Below, in pieces: positions 19,771 to 29,324 of a stretch of 64,000 nt of DNA. The number at the start of each line of letters is the position of its first letter. Position 1 is the stretch's first letter. The notes below the pieces were generated by a model, which saw only the letters and a program-made list of their open reading frames with translations, did not search any database and was not told where the DNA came from. Source of the DNA: Colwellia sp. MB3u-41 (GTDB lineage: Bacteria > Pseudomonadota > Gammaproteobacteria > Enterobacterales > Alteromonadaceae). The DNA lies in contig NZ_JACGUT010000078.1 of the NCBI RefSeq assembly GCF_014076845.1, positions 1-64,000 of the forward strand, read 5' to 3'. The translations under genes and the position numbers were made by a program.

Positions 19771-20822
19771 TGAAAAAAGTTAAGTTAATCGCGTTACTGT
19801 TCGTTAGCACTTCGTGCATGGTGCTAACGGCACAAGCAAAAGTAGAAAAAATACTGTTTGGCTCTTGTAGCCACCAAGATAAAAGTATGCCGATTTTAGA
19901 GGCAATAAACAAAGAACAAGCCGATTTATTTATTTTCCTTGGTGACAATGTCTATGGCGACACTGAAAATATGCAAGCACTCGCCGATAAATACACACGT
20001 TTGGGGAATATACCTGGTATTAAAGCCTTGCGTGCAAGTACAGAAACAATCGCGATATGGGACGACCATGATTACGGTGAAAATGATGCTGGTGCTGAGT
20101 ATCCTGAAAAGGAAACCTCACGAAAGTTAATGCTAGATTTTTGGCAAGAGCCTAAAGACTCTGACCGTTATTCTCAAAAACATGGTATTTATACTTCCTA
20201 TATCTATGGCACAGGTCAAGAAAAAGTACATGTTATTTTACCTGATTTACGCTGGAACAGAGCAGCGCTAAACCCCGTATCAATCATTGACTACAAGCTT
20301 GAACGCAAACCTAACCATATGGGACCATATTCACCGAGTACAGTTGAAAATGCGTCAATGTTAGGGGAAGAACAATGGCAATGGTTGGAAAGCGAACTTA
20401 AAAAACCTGCTGCAATTAAAATTATTGGCTCAAGCTTACAGTTACTGTCTGAATTTACCGGCTGGGAATCATGGGCTAATTTTCCGAGTGACCGAAAGCG
20501 ACTGTTCGCTTTGATTAAAAAGCATAAGGTTAATGGCGTACTGATTATTAGTGGGGATACACATTGGGGAGAAGTATCCAAAGTTTCTACCGATGTTGAT
20601 TATCCGCTCTGGGAAGTAACAAGCTCTGGATTAACGCAAGAATGGAAAAACGTTAGCCCGAATAAACATCGCGTCGGTGATTTTACCAACAAAGTAAATT
20701 ATGGTGAAGTACTTATAGACTGGGCACGTAAAGATCCAACCATTACGCTGCGCTTAAAAAATGTAACAGGTGATGTTTTTACTCAGCACGTTATTAACTT
20801 GTCAGATATTAGTACTTATTAA
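19770..20822 (+). CDS. PhoD-like metallophosphatase, exported
   Basis: A 350-residue hydrolase with a signal peptide (cleavage near AQA, residue 23). Metal-binding motifs of PhoD-type phosphatase/phosphodiesterases are present: GDNVYGD (58-64), WDDHDYGEND (97-106) and ISGDTHWGE (about 259-267). The TAATG overlap with the preceding gene indicates one operon. It should release phosphate or phosphoalcohols from esters in the periplasm. It is shorter than Bacillus PhoD and lacks an obvious twin-arginine signal, so Sec export is more likely. Confidence 0.85.
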   Translation: MKKVKLIALLFVSTSCMVLTAQAKVEKILFGSCSHQDKSMPILEAINKEQADLFIFLGDNVYGDTENMQALADKYTRLGNIPGIKALRASTETIAIWDDHDYGENDAGAEYPEKETSRKLMLDFWQEPKDSDRYSQKHGIYTSYIYGTGQEKVHVILPDLRWNRAALNPVSIIDYKLERKPNHMGPYSPSTVENASMLGEEQWQWLESELKKPAAIKIIGSSLQLLSEFTGWESWANFPSDRKRLFALIKKHKVNGVLIISGDTHWGEVSKVSTDVDYPLWEVTSSGLTQEWKNVSPNKHRVGDFTNKVNYGEVLIDWARKDPTITLRLKNVTGDVFTQHVINLSDISTY

Positions 20823-20912
20823 TGTATAGCTAAGGGTTGTCCTTGGTTTTATCTTTAGAGAGGGCGTTTTCAGCGACTTCTTTAAAGATAATATTATCAA
20901 CAACAGATAAAA

Positions 20913-20936
20913 TAAACCAAGATGACTCTTGGTTTA
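20913..20936 (-). terminator. Terminator reading leftwards
   Basis: Arms taaaccaaga (20913-20922) and tcttggttta (20927-20936) with a 4-base loop. On the minus strand the hairpin is followed by TTATTTTATC, a T-rich tail, so it best serves the leftward gene at 21091-21408. Confidence 0.6.
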
Positions 20937-21090
20937 ATAGCGCTTCAGTTCATCAGTCAACCGTTAAGGGGTCTTGAAGCGGAGCTTGGTTTATCTGTAT
21001 TATAACAATATATCAACTATTAACAGGTAAATAACCAGACCAGACGTTCAAATTGTTTGTGCGACTAATTATGGAAGCAGTAGACATCAA

Positions 21091-21408
21091 TTAATGTATT
21101 GTACGTGCTTGTTTGTCCCAGATACTTTCTCGCCAATTTGATATGGTTCCGGTCGCTTCGCAGGTGTCACAATGCCACTCAATATTATCAAGCTCAATAG
21201 ACTTTGCCTTAATCTCACCCTCACAAATAAGTCCACTCGCTCGGGTGTCACATTTGACTTGAACATCGATGAGGGGCTGTTCAATATTTTCAGACACTGA
21301 CGATACAATTTTTATTAAAAATTTGAAAATCGTTTTAGCTTGTTCAGTCAATGCGAGTACATGACCTTGCTCGTTGAGAAATTGTCTTAAATCTACTTTT
21401 AATGTCAT
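21091..21408 (-). CDS. Hypothetical protein with CxxC motif
   Basis: A protein of about 105 residues (MTLKVDLRQFLNEQGH...) with an N-terminal helix, then a beta-rich part carrying QVKCDTRASGLICEGE and WHCDTCEATGTISNW. The CDTC pair plus two earlier cysteines could bind zinc. The C-terminal GTISNW...WDKQA looks like a conserved signature of a family I cannot name. An in-frame TTG at 21423 is an alternative start; neither start has a strong ribosome binding site. A terminator for this strand lies downstream. Confidence 0.6.
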   Translation of the reverse strand: MTLKVDLRQFLNEQGHVLALTEQAKTIFKFLIKIVSSVSENIEQPLIDVQVKCDTRASGLICEGEIKAKSIELDNIEWHCDTCEATGTISNWRESIWDKQARTIH

Positions 21409-21657
21409 CAGGTTTTTAATCAAAGGGTGTTATTACGCCTAACATATAGTACTTGAAGCTACGGGTATATCATTTCTAATGTAAATCAGTTTGAAGTTTT
21501 GCAAATTATTCGTTCCATATCGCTTAATGGGCTTTAATAAAAGTATAAACGTAACAATAAGAACAAAAAATAGTTGGTTTTTGTCTCTTCATCGCTTATT
21601 TTAGTCAGGTATTATTTTTACGTTATCTGGCTTTAAAACCCCAGGAGCAGTTCCGGT

Positions 21658-21786
21658 ATGGATGCCACTATAGATTATTCAACATATACGCTTGATGAAC
21701 TTTTCGACGAGCATTCCTACCATATTTGTTTATACGCCAGAGATGGAATAATAAATACCAAAGATGACAAACTACCATCCCAATAA
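21658..21786 (+). CDS. Small 42-residue frame, possibly a truncated gene
   Basis: MDATIDYSTYTLDELFDEHS... begins after AGGAG 12 bases upstream. The opening IDYSxYTLDELxD resembles the start of longer proteins in related bacteria, where it leads into a tyrosine/proline-rich helix and often a membrane domain. Here it ends after 42 residues, so it is either a remnant or a very small gene. Low certainty. Confidence 0.35.
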   Translation: MDATIDYSTYTLDELFDEHSYHICLYARDGIINTKDDKLPSQ

Positions 21787-21952
21787 AAAGGTGGGATTAA
21801 TCGCTGATCACTCGGTGGAAGGGCATTTACAACAATATAATAAAACTCACTAAAAAGCGGTTGGCTCATGTCTTTTCTCCATATTAGCCAACTATTTACC
21901 GCGTTAAACCTACATTATTATATGATGTAAGTTTCAGATAGAAGTGTTCATA

Positions 21953-22549
21953 ATGAAAAGTAGAAAAATACATAAAATTATAGGTTTGATCTTAGTATTG
22001 CCAATGCTAGGTTGGACATTAACTGGATTAATCTTTTTTATAAAACCAGGTTACAGTGAAGCCTACGAACAGCTAAGTTTAAAAACTTATCCGCTTGAGA
22101 AGTCATTGCTCGTCTCTGCTCCTGATTGGCAGGAGGCAAAGTTGATTAATACCATTTTAGGGCATCATTTATTAGTAAAAACAAAAGGAAAAGTTGAACA
22201 TTTAGACCCTGTTTCTCTTTTACCTAAAAAATTTCCCACTCAGTTGCAATACGAAGCGCTTTTAGAGGATGCTTTTTTAAACCATAAAGAACGGTACGGA
22301 AAAATAATTAAGATTAATGGTGATCATGCCCTTACAAGTACAGGTGTTGAAATTAAGCTTAATTGGGATCGCTTAACCCTTAATCAAAAAGGTAATGATA
22401 CTAGGCTTATAAACTTGTTATATAAAATACATTATTTGCAATGGACACCCTTTAATGGTTTTAACCAGTTAGTAGGCATTTTAGGGTTATTTTTACTGTT
22501 CACCTTAACGCTCTTTGGTGTGAGAATATATATAACAAGTAGAAAGTAA
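21953..22549 (+). CDS. PepSY-domain membrane protein
   Basis: A 198-residue inner-membrane protein with membrane segments at about 8-30 and 165-192 and a periplasmic PepSY-like region between. IHKIIGLILVLPMLGWTLTG at the start and KIHYLQWTPFNG before the last helix are typical of PepSY-associated proteins (compare PiuB). Such proteins often accompany siderophore receptors and reduce or handle iron; no receptor is adjacent. ATG 21953 is preferred to one three codons upstream. The DUF5329 gene follows 44 bases on. Confidence 0.7.
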   Translation: MKSRKIHKIIGLILVLPMLGWTLTGLIFFIKPGYSEAYEQLSLKTYPLEKSLLVSAPDWQEAKLINTILGHHLLVKTKGKVEHLDPVSLLPKKFPTQLQYEALLEDAFLNHKERYGKIIKINGDHALTSTGVEIKLNWDRLTLNQKGNDTRLINLLYKIHYLQWTPFNGFNQLVGILGLFLLFTLTLFGVRIYITSRK

Positions 22550-22593
22550 GATATGTATAAAACCCATGAAGTTATGCTATTGGAGGAAGCCCA

Positions 22594-22947
22594 TTGAATG
22601 TGTTTAAATTTATCTTAATTTTGTTATCCATCTATTCATTAAATGTTTTTGCTTCAACCCAAGAAGATGAAATTAATCATCTGCTACGTTTTATAGCATC
22701 AACAGATTGCCAGTATGAACGAAATGGCAACCTGTATAATGGCAGAGAAGCCGTTGAACATATAAAAAAGAAATACCAATATTACTCAGATGATATTGAA
22801 TCTAGTGAAGACTTCATTAAATATTCAGCGACCAAGAGTAAAATTTCAGGCAAATATTATAAAATTCATTGCACTGATAAAGCCGTTGTTAAAAGTAAAA
22901 ATTGGCTTTTAACGGAGTTAACCGTTTACAGAGAAACACAAAAGTAG
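22594..22947 (+). CDS. DUF5329 family exported protein
   Basis: A 117-residue protein with a signal peptide (cleavage near VFA, residue 20). The mature part has EINHLLRFIASTDCQYERNG, then AVEHIKKKYQYY, SEDFIKYSATKSKISGK and a second cysteine in KIHC, which is the DUF5329 pattern; the two cysteines probably form a disulfide. It starts with TTG: GGAGG lies 7 bases upstream and no in-frame ATG fits. Function unknown; periplasmic. Confidence 0.75.
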   Translation: MNVFKFILILLSIYSLNVFASTQEDEINHLLRFIASTDCQYERNGNLYNGREAVEHIKKKYQYYSDDIESSEDFIKYSATKSKISGKYYKIHCTDKAVVKSKNWLLTELTVYRETQK

Positions 22948-23098
22948 TGCTTAGTTTGGAGGGTTTTGTCAGCATCATTGATACCAAATGGCGAAATACC
23001 GCATCAGTGGTGATTAATACCGTATTGAACCCATAAATATCATCTCATTGATAAATGGGGTAAATTAGGCATGTTGAAAATATATGAGGATATTTAAA

Positions 23099-24745
23099 AT
23101 GACGTTAGCGCAAAAGTTTTACTGGTTAGTTTTGACTGTTGGTAACATCAGTAGCTTTATACTGGTTTACCGTATAGGCGGATGGTTTCCCGATTTTGTT
23201 ATGTGGCTTACGCTTGCCTATTCGGTAATTGGCGCTTATGACCTTACCCTTAGCAAGCATACCTTAAATAAATTATACCCCGTCATTGCCTATTTTCGTT
23301 ATTTTTTTGAGTCGATACGCACTGAAATTCAACAGTATTTTATTGCTAATAACACAGAAGAAATGCCCTTTAATCGTGAGCAAAGAGATTTAGTTTATCG
23401 ACGGGCCAAGTCTGTAACTGACACTATTCCCTTTGGTACTCAGCGAGACTTAATGCAAACTAACTATCAAAGTATATGGCATTCGTTAGCACCCAAAACA
23501 ATAAAAGAAGCATCTAAGCACGTTATTATTGGTGGAGATCAATGCGGGCAGCCCTATAAAGCTTCAAGACTCAATATATCTGCACTGAGTTATGGGGCAT
23601 TAAGTGCAGAGGCCATTGAAGCCATGAATATAGGCGCTCAAGCAGGTGGGTTTTACCATAATACGGGAGAAGGTGGCGTTAGCCCTTATCATTTAAAGCA
23701 CGGTGGTGACTTAGTGTGGCAAATTGGTACGGGTCTTTTTGGCTGTAGAAATGAAGAGGGGAGATTTAATCCTGCTGCTTTTACCAAAACAGCCCAATTA
23801 CAACAGATTAAGATGATTGAAATTAAGCTTTCGCAAGGTGCTAAACCAGGTCATGGTGGTGTGCTTCCTAAAGCAAAAATAACAGATGAAATCGCACAGA
23901 TAAGAGGGGTTAGCAAAGATAAAGACTGTGTTTCTCCTGCGATTAACCCAGAATGTAAAACCCCGTTTGAATTACTTTCATTTGTAAATCAACTGAGAGA
24001 GTTAAGTGGCGGGAAGCCTATTGGTATTAAACTCTGTGTAGGCAACCCCGCTGAGTTTTTATGTTTGGCGAAAGCGATGATTGAAAGCAACATATACCTT
24101 GATTTTATTACTGTTGATGGCGCGGAAGGTGGAACGGGCGCGGCGCCTGTAGAGTTTAGTAATAGACTGGGCATGACTTGTTTAGAGGGTACATACTTTG
24201 TCCATCAAGCACTGGTTGGTTTAGGTCTTAGAGAGAAAATAAGTATAATTTCAGCGGGTAAGACAGCGTCGGGTTTTGACATACTGAACAAGGTTGCCTT
24301 TGGTGCAGATGCCGTTAACGCCGCCCGAACGTTTATGATGTCTTTAGGGTGTATTCAATCTAGGCAATGCGATACTAATATGTGTCCGACGGGGGTTGCC
24401 ACTCAAAATAAAAATCGCTCTAAAGCGATAGATGTTGATGTCAAAGCCAAGCGAGTAACCTCATTTCATCATCACACTTTGAATAGCTTTTTTGAGTTAC
24501 TGGGGAGCATGGGGTTAGATGATGTTAGCCAACTGACTTACAACATGATTAAACGTAGAACACCTAATGGCATGTTAGAATCAAGTACTCATACAGTGCC
24601 TGAATTAACAGACCATCAATTGATGCAAGGAAACCTTGATGGAATATGGTTAACTTGGTGGGATCAAGCATCGAGTGATTCTTTTTATGTCAACGATATT
24701 GTCCCTTTGGTACCACCCGAATTAGTGGTAAAACAGGTTTGTTAA
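23099..24745 (+). CDS. FMN-binding glutamate-synthase-family protein
   Basis: A 548-residue protein with two N-terminal membrane segments (about 5-55) and then the FMN/ferredoxin-dependent glutamate synthase central domain: SRLNISALSYGALS, GEGGVSPYH, KLSQGAKPGHGG, DGAEGGTGAAP, and a cysteine cluster in CIQSRQCDTNMCPTGVATQ that matches the 3Fe-4S site of GltS. It lacks the glutaminase domain, so it is not a true glutamate synthase, and its physiological substrate is unknown. ATG 23099 is chosen because GAGGA lies 8 bases before it; an ATG five codons upstream lacks one. Confidence 0.85.
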   Translation: MTLAQKFYWLVLTVGNISSFILVYRIGGWFPDFVMWLTLAYSVIGAYDLTLSKHTLNKLYPVIAYFRYFFESIRTEIQQYFIANNTEEMPFNREQRDLVYRRAKSVTDTIPFGTQRDLMQTNYQSIWHSLAPKTIKEASKHVIIGGDQCGQPYKASRLNISALSYGALSAEAIEAMNIGAQAGGFYHNTGEGGVSPYHLKHGGDLVWQIGTGLFGCRNEEGRFNPAAFTKTAQLQQIKMIEIKLSQGAKPGHGGVLPKAKITDEIAQIRGVSKDKDCVSPAINPECKTPFELLSFVNQLRELSGGKPIGIKLCVGNPAEFLCLAKAMIESNIYLDFITVDGAEGGTGAAPVEFSNRLGMTCLEGTYFVHQALVGLGLREKISIISAGKTASGFDILNKVAFGADAVNAARTFMMSLGCIQSRQCDTNMCPTGVATQNKNRSKAIDVDVKAKRVTSFHHHTLNSFFELLGSMGLDDVSQLTYNMIKRRTPNGMLESSTHTVPELTDHQLMQGNLDGIWLTWWDQASSDSFYVNDIVPLVPPELVVKQVC

Positions 24746-25052
24746 TATACAGCTTTATTTATAAGGTTATATTAGAGTTCTGTTAGCTTGATTTTTTTCT
24801 AAGTTGAAATCATGAAAACCCTCAGCATATGTGATTGTGTATAGTGTTTTATATTGGTCTCATATACCACAGTAGGTTTTTAAATGGCTGTAGTTATATT
24901 TACTCATTTTAGGAAATAGCGTTTTATTCATAATGTATGAGATTCAGCCTACAACTTAAATGATCACTTTGTGCGCTCATTACTTTGATGATCCCCTTAT
25001 TGCTTTCGATGAGCTTTAGCATACATGCTGACAATACTAATTGGAGGTTGTT
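24746..25052. other. Left flank of the IS110-like element
   Basis: No gene seen in 307 bases. Part of it should belong to the IS110-family element, whose ends lack inverted repeats and so cannot be located by eye. Confidence 0.35.
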
Positions 25053-26308
25053 ATGACTACGTTTAATGGTAATTATTCTGTTTATGTTGGAATAGATTGG
25101 GCTAACGACAAACATGATCTATGCATTCAGCAAGCTAATTCAGATAAACGACAATTTAAGGTAATAAAGCACTCATCGAATACGGTAAATGATTGGATAA
25201 TCAAGTTGCATAAGCAATATAAGGGGCAGATTGCCATGGCCGTAGAATTATCTAAAGGCCCTATTTTTTATGCTCTTCAGAAGTCTAAATTTGTCACTAT
25301 TCATCTCGTTAATCCTTCGATGTTAGCCCAGTATCGTAAAGCCTTTTCTCCTAGTGGAGCCAAAGACGACCCAACGGACGCTGAGTTAGCACTTGATTTA
25401 ATGCTGAATTATCCAAAAAAGATTAAAGCCTTGAAGATGGAAAATCAACCTGTTCGAAAACTTGGGTATTTAGTCGAACAATGCCGAAGACTGGTAGGAG
25501 ATAGAAGGCGATTTAGTAATCGATTAATTAATACGCTCAAGCAATATTACCCAAAATTACTTGATTGGTTTTCACATTGTGGCTTAGGTATGTTTTATGA
25601 CTTCATCACACCCTGGCCGAACCTACAAAAATTAAAAAGAGCGAAAGTGGACACCATAAAAAGTCTTTTTATGCCTATTCAGGTCGTATTGTAAGTTGCA
25701 CAGAAAAACGCCTTGTGCTCATTAGTCAAGCAGAACCACTTACCTTAGATAATGCGATTATTGAGTCACACCAACTCTTAGCTGTTGCTCTGGCTAATCA
25801 AATGCTAGTGGTCGTCGAGCCAATTAAAGTATTTGATAAAGAAATTAATGCCTTGTTTGAGACATTGCCTGATGCTGAATTTTATAAATCATTACCAGGT
25901 ACAGGGTCTTATTTGGCACCAAGATTGTTAGTTGCCATAGGTGGACATCCTCGTCGCTTTACTCGTGCGTCAGAAATTCAAATGTATACGGGTATAGCAC
26001 CTGTGACGGAGCGCAGTGGTCAAAAGTGTTGGGTTCATTGGCGATACCAGTACTCTAAATTCAATCGACAGTCATTTGTTGAATGGGCAGCTAAAAGCGT
26101 TCATCAATCTTATTGAGCAGGTCTTTATTATCAACAACAACGGTCAAAAGGTAACACCCCTCAATCATCTGTAAGATCGCTAGCATTTAAGTGAATACGG
26201 GTTTTATACCGTTGTTGGAAGACCAAAGAACCATATGATGAGTCAAAGTATTTAAAAGCATTAAGGGATCAAAATTTTCCATTACTTTTTAAAGAAAAAG
26301 CTTGCTAA
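25053..26308 (+). pseudogene. IS110-family transposase, one frameshift and two Trp-to-TGA changes
   Basis: The N-terminal DEDD catalytic domain is clear: YVGIDWANDKHD (Asp), MAVELSKGP (Glu) and KDDPTDAELALDL (Asp pair). The C-terminal part has LPGTGSYLAPRLLVAIGGHP and YTGIAPVTERSG. Frame is lost at the A run 25658-25662: one further A would restore KKSFYAYSGRIVSC. In the restored frame TGA replaces an expected Trp twice, at 26114-26116 (SY-stop-AGLYYQQQ) and 26192-26194 (AFK-stop-IRVLYRCW). It ends at TAA 26306-26308. GGAGG precedes the ATG. The element is immobile unless complemented. Confidence 0.9.
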
Positions 26309-26898
26309 AGGTCTCAGGGCGTAGTGTTAACGTTAACTAGTAGCTAATCTTTAGGTCAGCTGATCGGCTAAAACTGACATGAATTTGTGTACCCATAACA
26401 GACATTCGTTAACAAATGATATTACTCCGTTAGTATGCATTATTAATCATTCTTACCATGTTTTATATTAATTAGCCCTTTACAGGGAGTTATATTTTTT
26501 ACTTTAAATCCTATCAAATGTCAGCTATCGTATCTTTGTTAACATTGGCAAGTGACTATCCGAGATTTCTTCATTTAGCCAATTGCGGACATTAAGCCTT
26601 TACAAATTCAGGAGCATATTTAGGGCAATATTAGCCAAAATTTACTGCTCACTTGTAGGGCAAGTTTAAGCTCATACCTGCCTGTGGAATTTTATCTCAG
26701 AACGCTAACTTTTGCCACATTAGAGTCTTTAACAACGATACAATTTTTAGGTTGTTTTTAGTCACTATTGGTATGGAAGCAGTCATAAATATTTTAAACA
26801 CTATGTTCGCAATATGGTCGTCATACAATTTCAAAACAACAATTAGTAATAGTGTAAAAACAACTAGCGTTGAGATTGAAACCACTTATATTTTTATA
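26309..26898. other. Gene-free stretch downstream of the IS110 relic
   Basis: 590 AT-rich bases. A hydrophobic 62-codon frame on the minus strand near 26697-26885 lacks an ATG and a ribosome binding site and I do not accept it. Probably right flank of the element plus the 3' end region of the FRG gene. Confidence 0.4.
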
Positions 26899-27906
26899 TT
26901 AATAACATAATCTTTTTCTCTTTCGCCTTTCTACTTCTTTTTTTACACCGTCTAGATCTGGTTGAATAGTCGTCCAATTAATATTTATGAGATCCAAATA
27001 TCTTGTTATCTCTCTTTCACCACAGTGTGAAAGTGTAAAGAGCATTGGTTTACCAATCCTTTCATCCACTATTTGTCTTTGATTATCAGACAAGTCAGAT
27101 AACAAATATTGGTCAAGAGTCTTAATTTTATCATCAACATACAAGTTTGGTTCCGCACCTCTCTTTTCGATGTAATTTATAAATAGCCCCTTTTGAGCGA
27201 CCATATTTCTATTTTGAAAACCATTAACAAATATCCGTTCAACAAATTTTTTTTCATTAACGACTTCAATTAACTTCTCTGGAATAACCCATATCCCAAT
27301 ATTTCCTTTGCTTTTAGAACCTGTTTCTATACCTTCCGTTGCAAAAAATAATGCAACTAAAGGATTTAAAGTAAAATCAAGTAAGCGTGTGGGCACTCCA
27401 TAGTGTTGTGCTAGAGCTAAATCTTTAAGCATTTTTCCATGTGCGTAATCACCAAATTTAGCAGAGCTATATCCCTTTTTTTCATCAGATAATTGGTTTA
27501 TATATTCAAAGGATTCTGGTTCTATGTGAAGACCTATCGCATTCATTCCTTCAATGAAACTGATAAAACCATCTGATTCTATTCCCACATAGTTACCTTG
27601 CCCAGCTTTATGTGCACTGATGCTATTAGCACTTAAATCCCTAAAAGCACTTGGTAACAATTTGTATCTTTTTTTCTCGTGACCTCTAAAAAGTAGTGGA
27701 GGAATATTCTTCTGGTTATTAGTTTCGAACAGTTCAGAGCGGTTGGTGTCTAGAGCATTCATGAACCCCTCCCAATCTTTACCAAAATTATATTCAAAGT
27801 GAGTATCGAACTTTTTTGGTCTAACCCCAATAATTTTTTTTCCGTTTGGGTTAATCTCAGCAATGGATCTTAATTTCTGTTCTAAAGATGCTTCTTCATC
27901 GTTCAT
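26899..27906 (-). CDS. FRG-domain protein
   Basis: A 335-residue protein. The FRG domain is clear: PPLLFRGHEKKRYKLLPSAFR begins near residue 69 with the name-giving FRG at 73-75, followed by LALAQHYGVPTRLLDFTLNP (164-182), ALFFATEG, a later NMVAQKGLFINY, and TTIQPDLDGVKKE near the end. FRG-domain proteins are widespread in bacteria and are frequently found in mobile and defence-related neighbourhoods; their biochemistry is not settled. AAAGGAA lies 7 bases before the ATG. It sits alone between a dead IS110 and a possible IS21-type end, so it looks acquired. No partner toxin, nuclease or kinase is adjacent. Confidence 0.85.
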   Translation of the reverse strand: MNDEEASLEQKLRSIAEINPNGKKIIGVRPKKFDTHFEYNFGKDWEGFMNALDTNRSELFETNNQKNIPPLLFRGHEKKRYKLLPSAFRDLSANSISAHKAGQGNYVGIESDGFISFIEGMNAIGLHIEPESFEYINQLSDEKKGYSSAKFGDYAHGKMLKDLALAQHYGVPTRLLDFTLNPLVALFFATEGIETGSKSKGNIGIWVIPEKLIEVVNEKKFVERIFVNGFQNRNMVAQKGLFINYIEKRGAEPNLYVDDKIKTLDQYLLSDLSDNQRQIVDERIGKPMLFTLSHCGEREITRYLDLININWTTIQPDLDGVKKEVERRKRKRLCY

Positions 27907-28562
27907 ACTAAATTCCTTTTACTACACATCAGCTAGATAGAGTAATGCTCCACCTTTTGACCAACAAGGTTATATTGAAATGGTACTTAATCACATAATT
28001 AATCAACTATTTTTAAAAACTCTTGGGAAATCACTCTACATATCTAGCATCGGGACTTTTAAGCCAATAATTAACAATGTAACTCTAACCAAAAGGGCAG
28101 TTATTGAGTCAATTAAGGGCGTTAATATTAACGAGTTGCTAGAGTCAGCAATGCGCACATTTTTGACATAGAAGGTGAACGCTGAATGACTGCTATGGTG
28201 GCTTTGTTGTCTATCAAGATGAAGGTAGCTCAACGTCTAATAAACACTAAAAATAGCTCGAAAACCCATTGGTGTTAATGTCCGGTTTCGTATCAAACTG
28301 AACACAAAACAGGGATATTTTGACCAGTGAATTAGGTCAGGTTTCTGGCAAAAGTGACCATTAAGAACCAATTTCATTTGCTGATTTATAATCTCACACA
28401 TATAGGCAAATGTAGAATATGGATAAGTGTGGTTTTCGTTAATAGTGGTCAACTACCTTTGACCACTATCATAAATATAAATGTTGTTACTGAGCTGTCG
28501 ATATTTATTGAATACTAAGAACGGGTGACAATTAACCTTTAATGATATTTAAGTTAATTATA
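27907..28562. other. Gene-free stretch with GGTCA repeats, possible IS21-type end
   Basis: 656 bases. Short overlapping frames exist on both strands but none has a start site or recognisable product. Between about 28290 and 28470 the minus strand carries several GGTCA-containing units (AGTGGTCAAAGG, TTGACCACTAT, AATGGTCACTTTTGCCAG, CTGGTCAAAA), a pattern similar to the multiple terminal repeats of IS21-family elements. I see no istA or istB. Weak. Confidence 0.3.
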
Positions 28563-29324
28563 TTATCTCTTTATCTGATAACCACTCTTAAATATCCAAG
28601 TGACCGCGAGTAAACAAAAAGCTAAAAAACCACTCATTACAAAAAAACTTGTCACTAAACTTACGTCAGCGACTTCATAAAAACTCCACCTGAAGCCACT
28701 AATCAAATAAAATACGGGGTTAAATTGGGTCACCGTTTGCCAGAACGGTGGCAACATACTAACAGAATAAAAAGTGCCTCCTAAGAAAACAAGTGGGGTA
28801 ATAACTATAAGCGGGATCACTTGGAGTTTTTCAAAATTGTCAGCCCATATGCCAATAATAAAACCAAATAAACTAAAGGTGATGGCTGTCATGACTAAAA
28901 AAAACAACATCCAAAAAGGATGCGCTATTTCAAGCGGGACAAAGAAATGTGCGGTTGCCAAAATAATTAACGCTAATATAATCGATTTAGTCGCAGCGGC
29001 CCCCACATACCCTAATAACACTTCAAAAGACGAGACTGGAGCCGATAGTAATTCATAAATAGTGCCGGTAAATTTAGGAAAATAAATACCAAACGACGCA
29101 TTAGAAATACTTTGTGTTAATAGCGATAACATTATTAACCCAGGTACAATAAAAGCACCGTAGCTAACACCGTCTATTTCAGTGATACGAGACCCAATTG
29201 CAGAGCCAAAAACAACAAAATAAAGTGAGGTTGAAATGACCGGAGAAATAATACTTTGAAAAATAGTGCGTTTAGTACGAGCCATTTCAAATTTGTAAAT
29301 AGCCGCTACAGCGTAACGATTCAT
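28563..29324 (-). CDS. yadH: ABC-2 type permease, YadH-like
   Basis: A 253-residue inner-membrane permease with six predicted helices. The ABC-2 signature [19 protein letters not shown] and [16 protein letters not shown] lie in the second half, and it starts [20 protein letters not shown] as YadH-type proteins do. Its ATG overlaps the stop of the ATPase gene by four bases (ATGA), so the two are coupled and form one exporter. The substrate of YadGH is not established. Confidence 0.85.
   Translation of the reverse strand: MNRYAVAAIYKFEMARTKRTIFQSIISPVISTSLYFVVFGSAIGSRITEIDGVSYGAFIVPGLIMLSLLTQSISNASFGIYFPKFTGTIYELLSAPVSSFEVLLGYVGAAATKSIILALIILATAHFFVPLEIAHPFWMLFFLVMTAITFSLFGFIIGIWADNFEKLQVIPLIVITPLVFLGGTFYSVSMLPPFWQTVTQFNPVFYLISGFRWSFYEVADVSLVTSFFVMSGFLAFCLLAVTWIFKSGYQIKR

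Noticed and set aside
25650-25720. Programmed frameshift in the IS110 transposase
   Set aside because: IS110-family elements use a single frame, and two stop codons follow in the restored frame.
25053-26308. Possible reassignment of TGA to Trp
   Set aside because: TGA at 7490 replaces Gly and TGA at 5365 replaces a non-Trp position, and normal genes such as the DUF58 gene end in TGA, so decay explains the stops.
26697-26885. Hydrophobic 62-codon frame on the minus strand behind the FRG gene
   Set aside because: It begins with GTG, has no ribosome binding site and lies in low-complexity AT-rich DNA; the hydrophobic content follows from composition.
27980-28452. Several overlapping 60-71 codon frames on both strands
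   Set aside because: They overlap each other on opposite strands, lack start signals and have no recognisable family; better explained as mobile-element scar.
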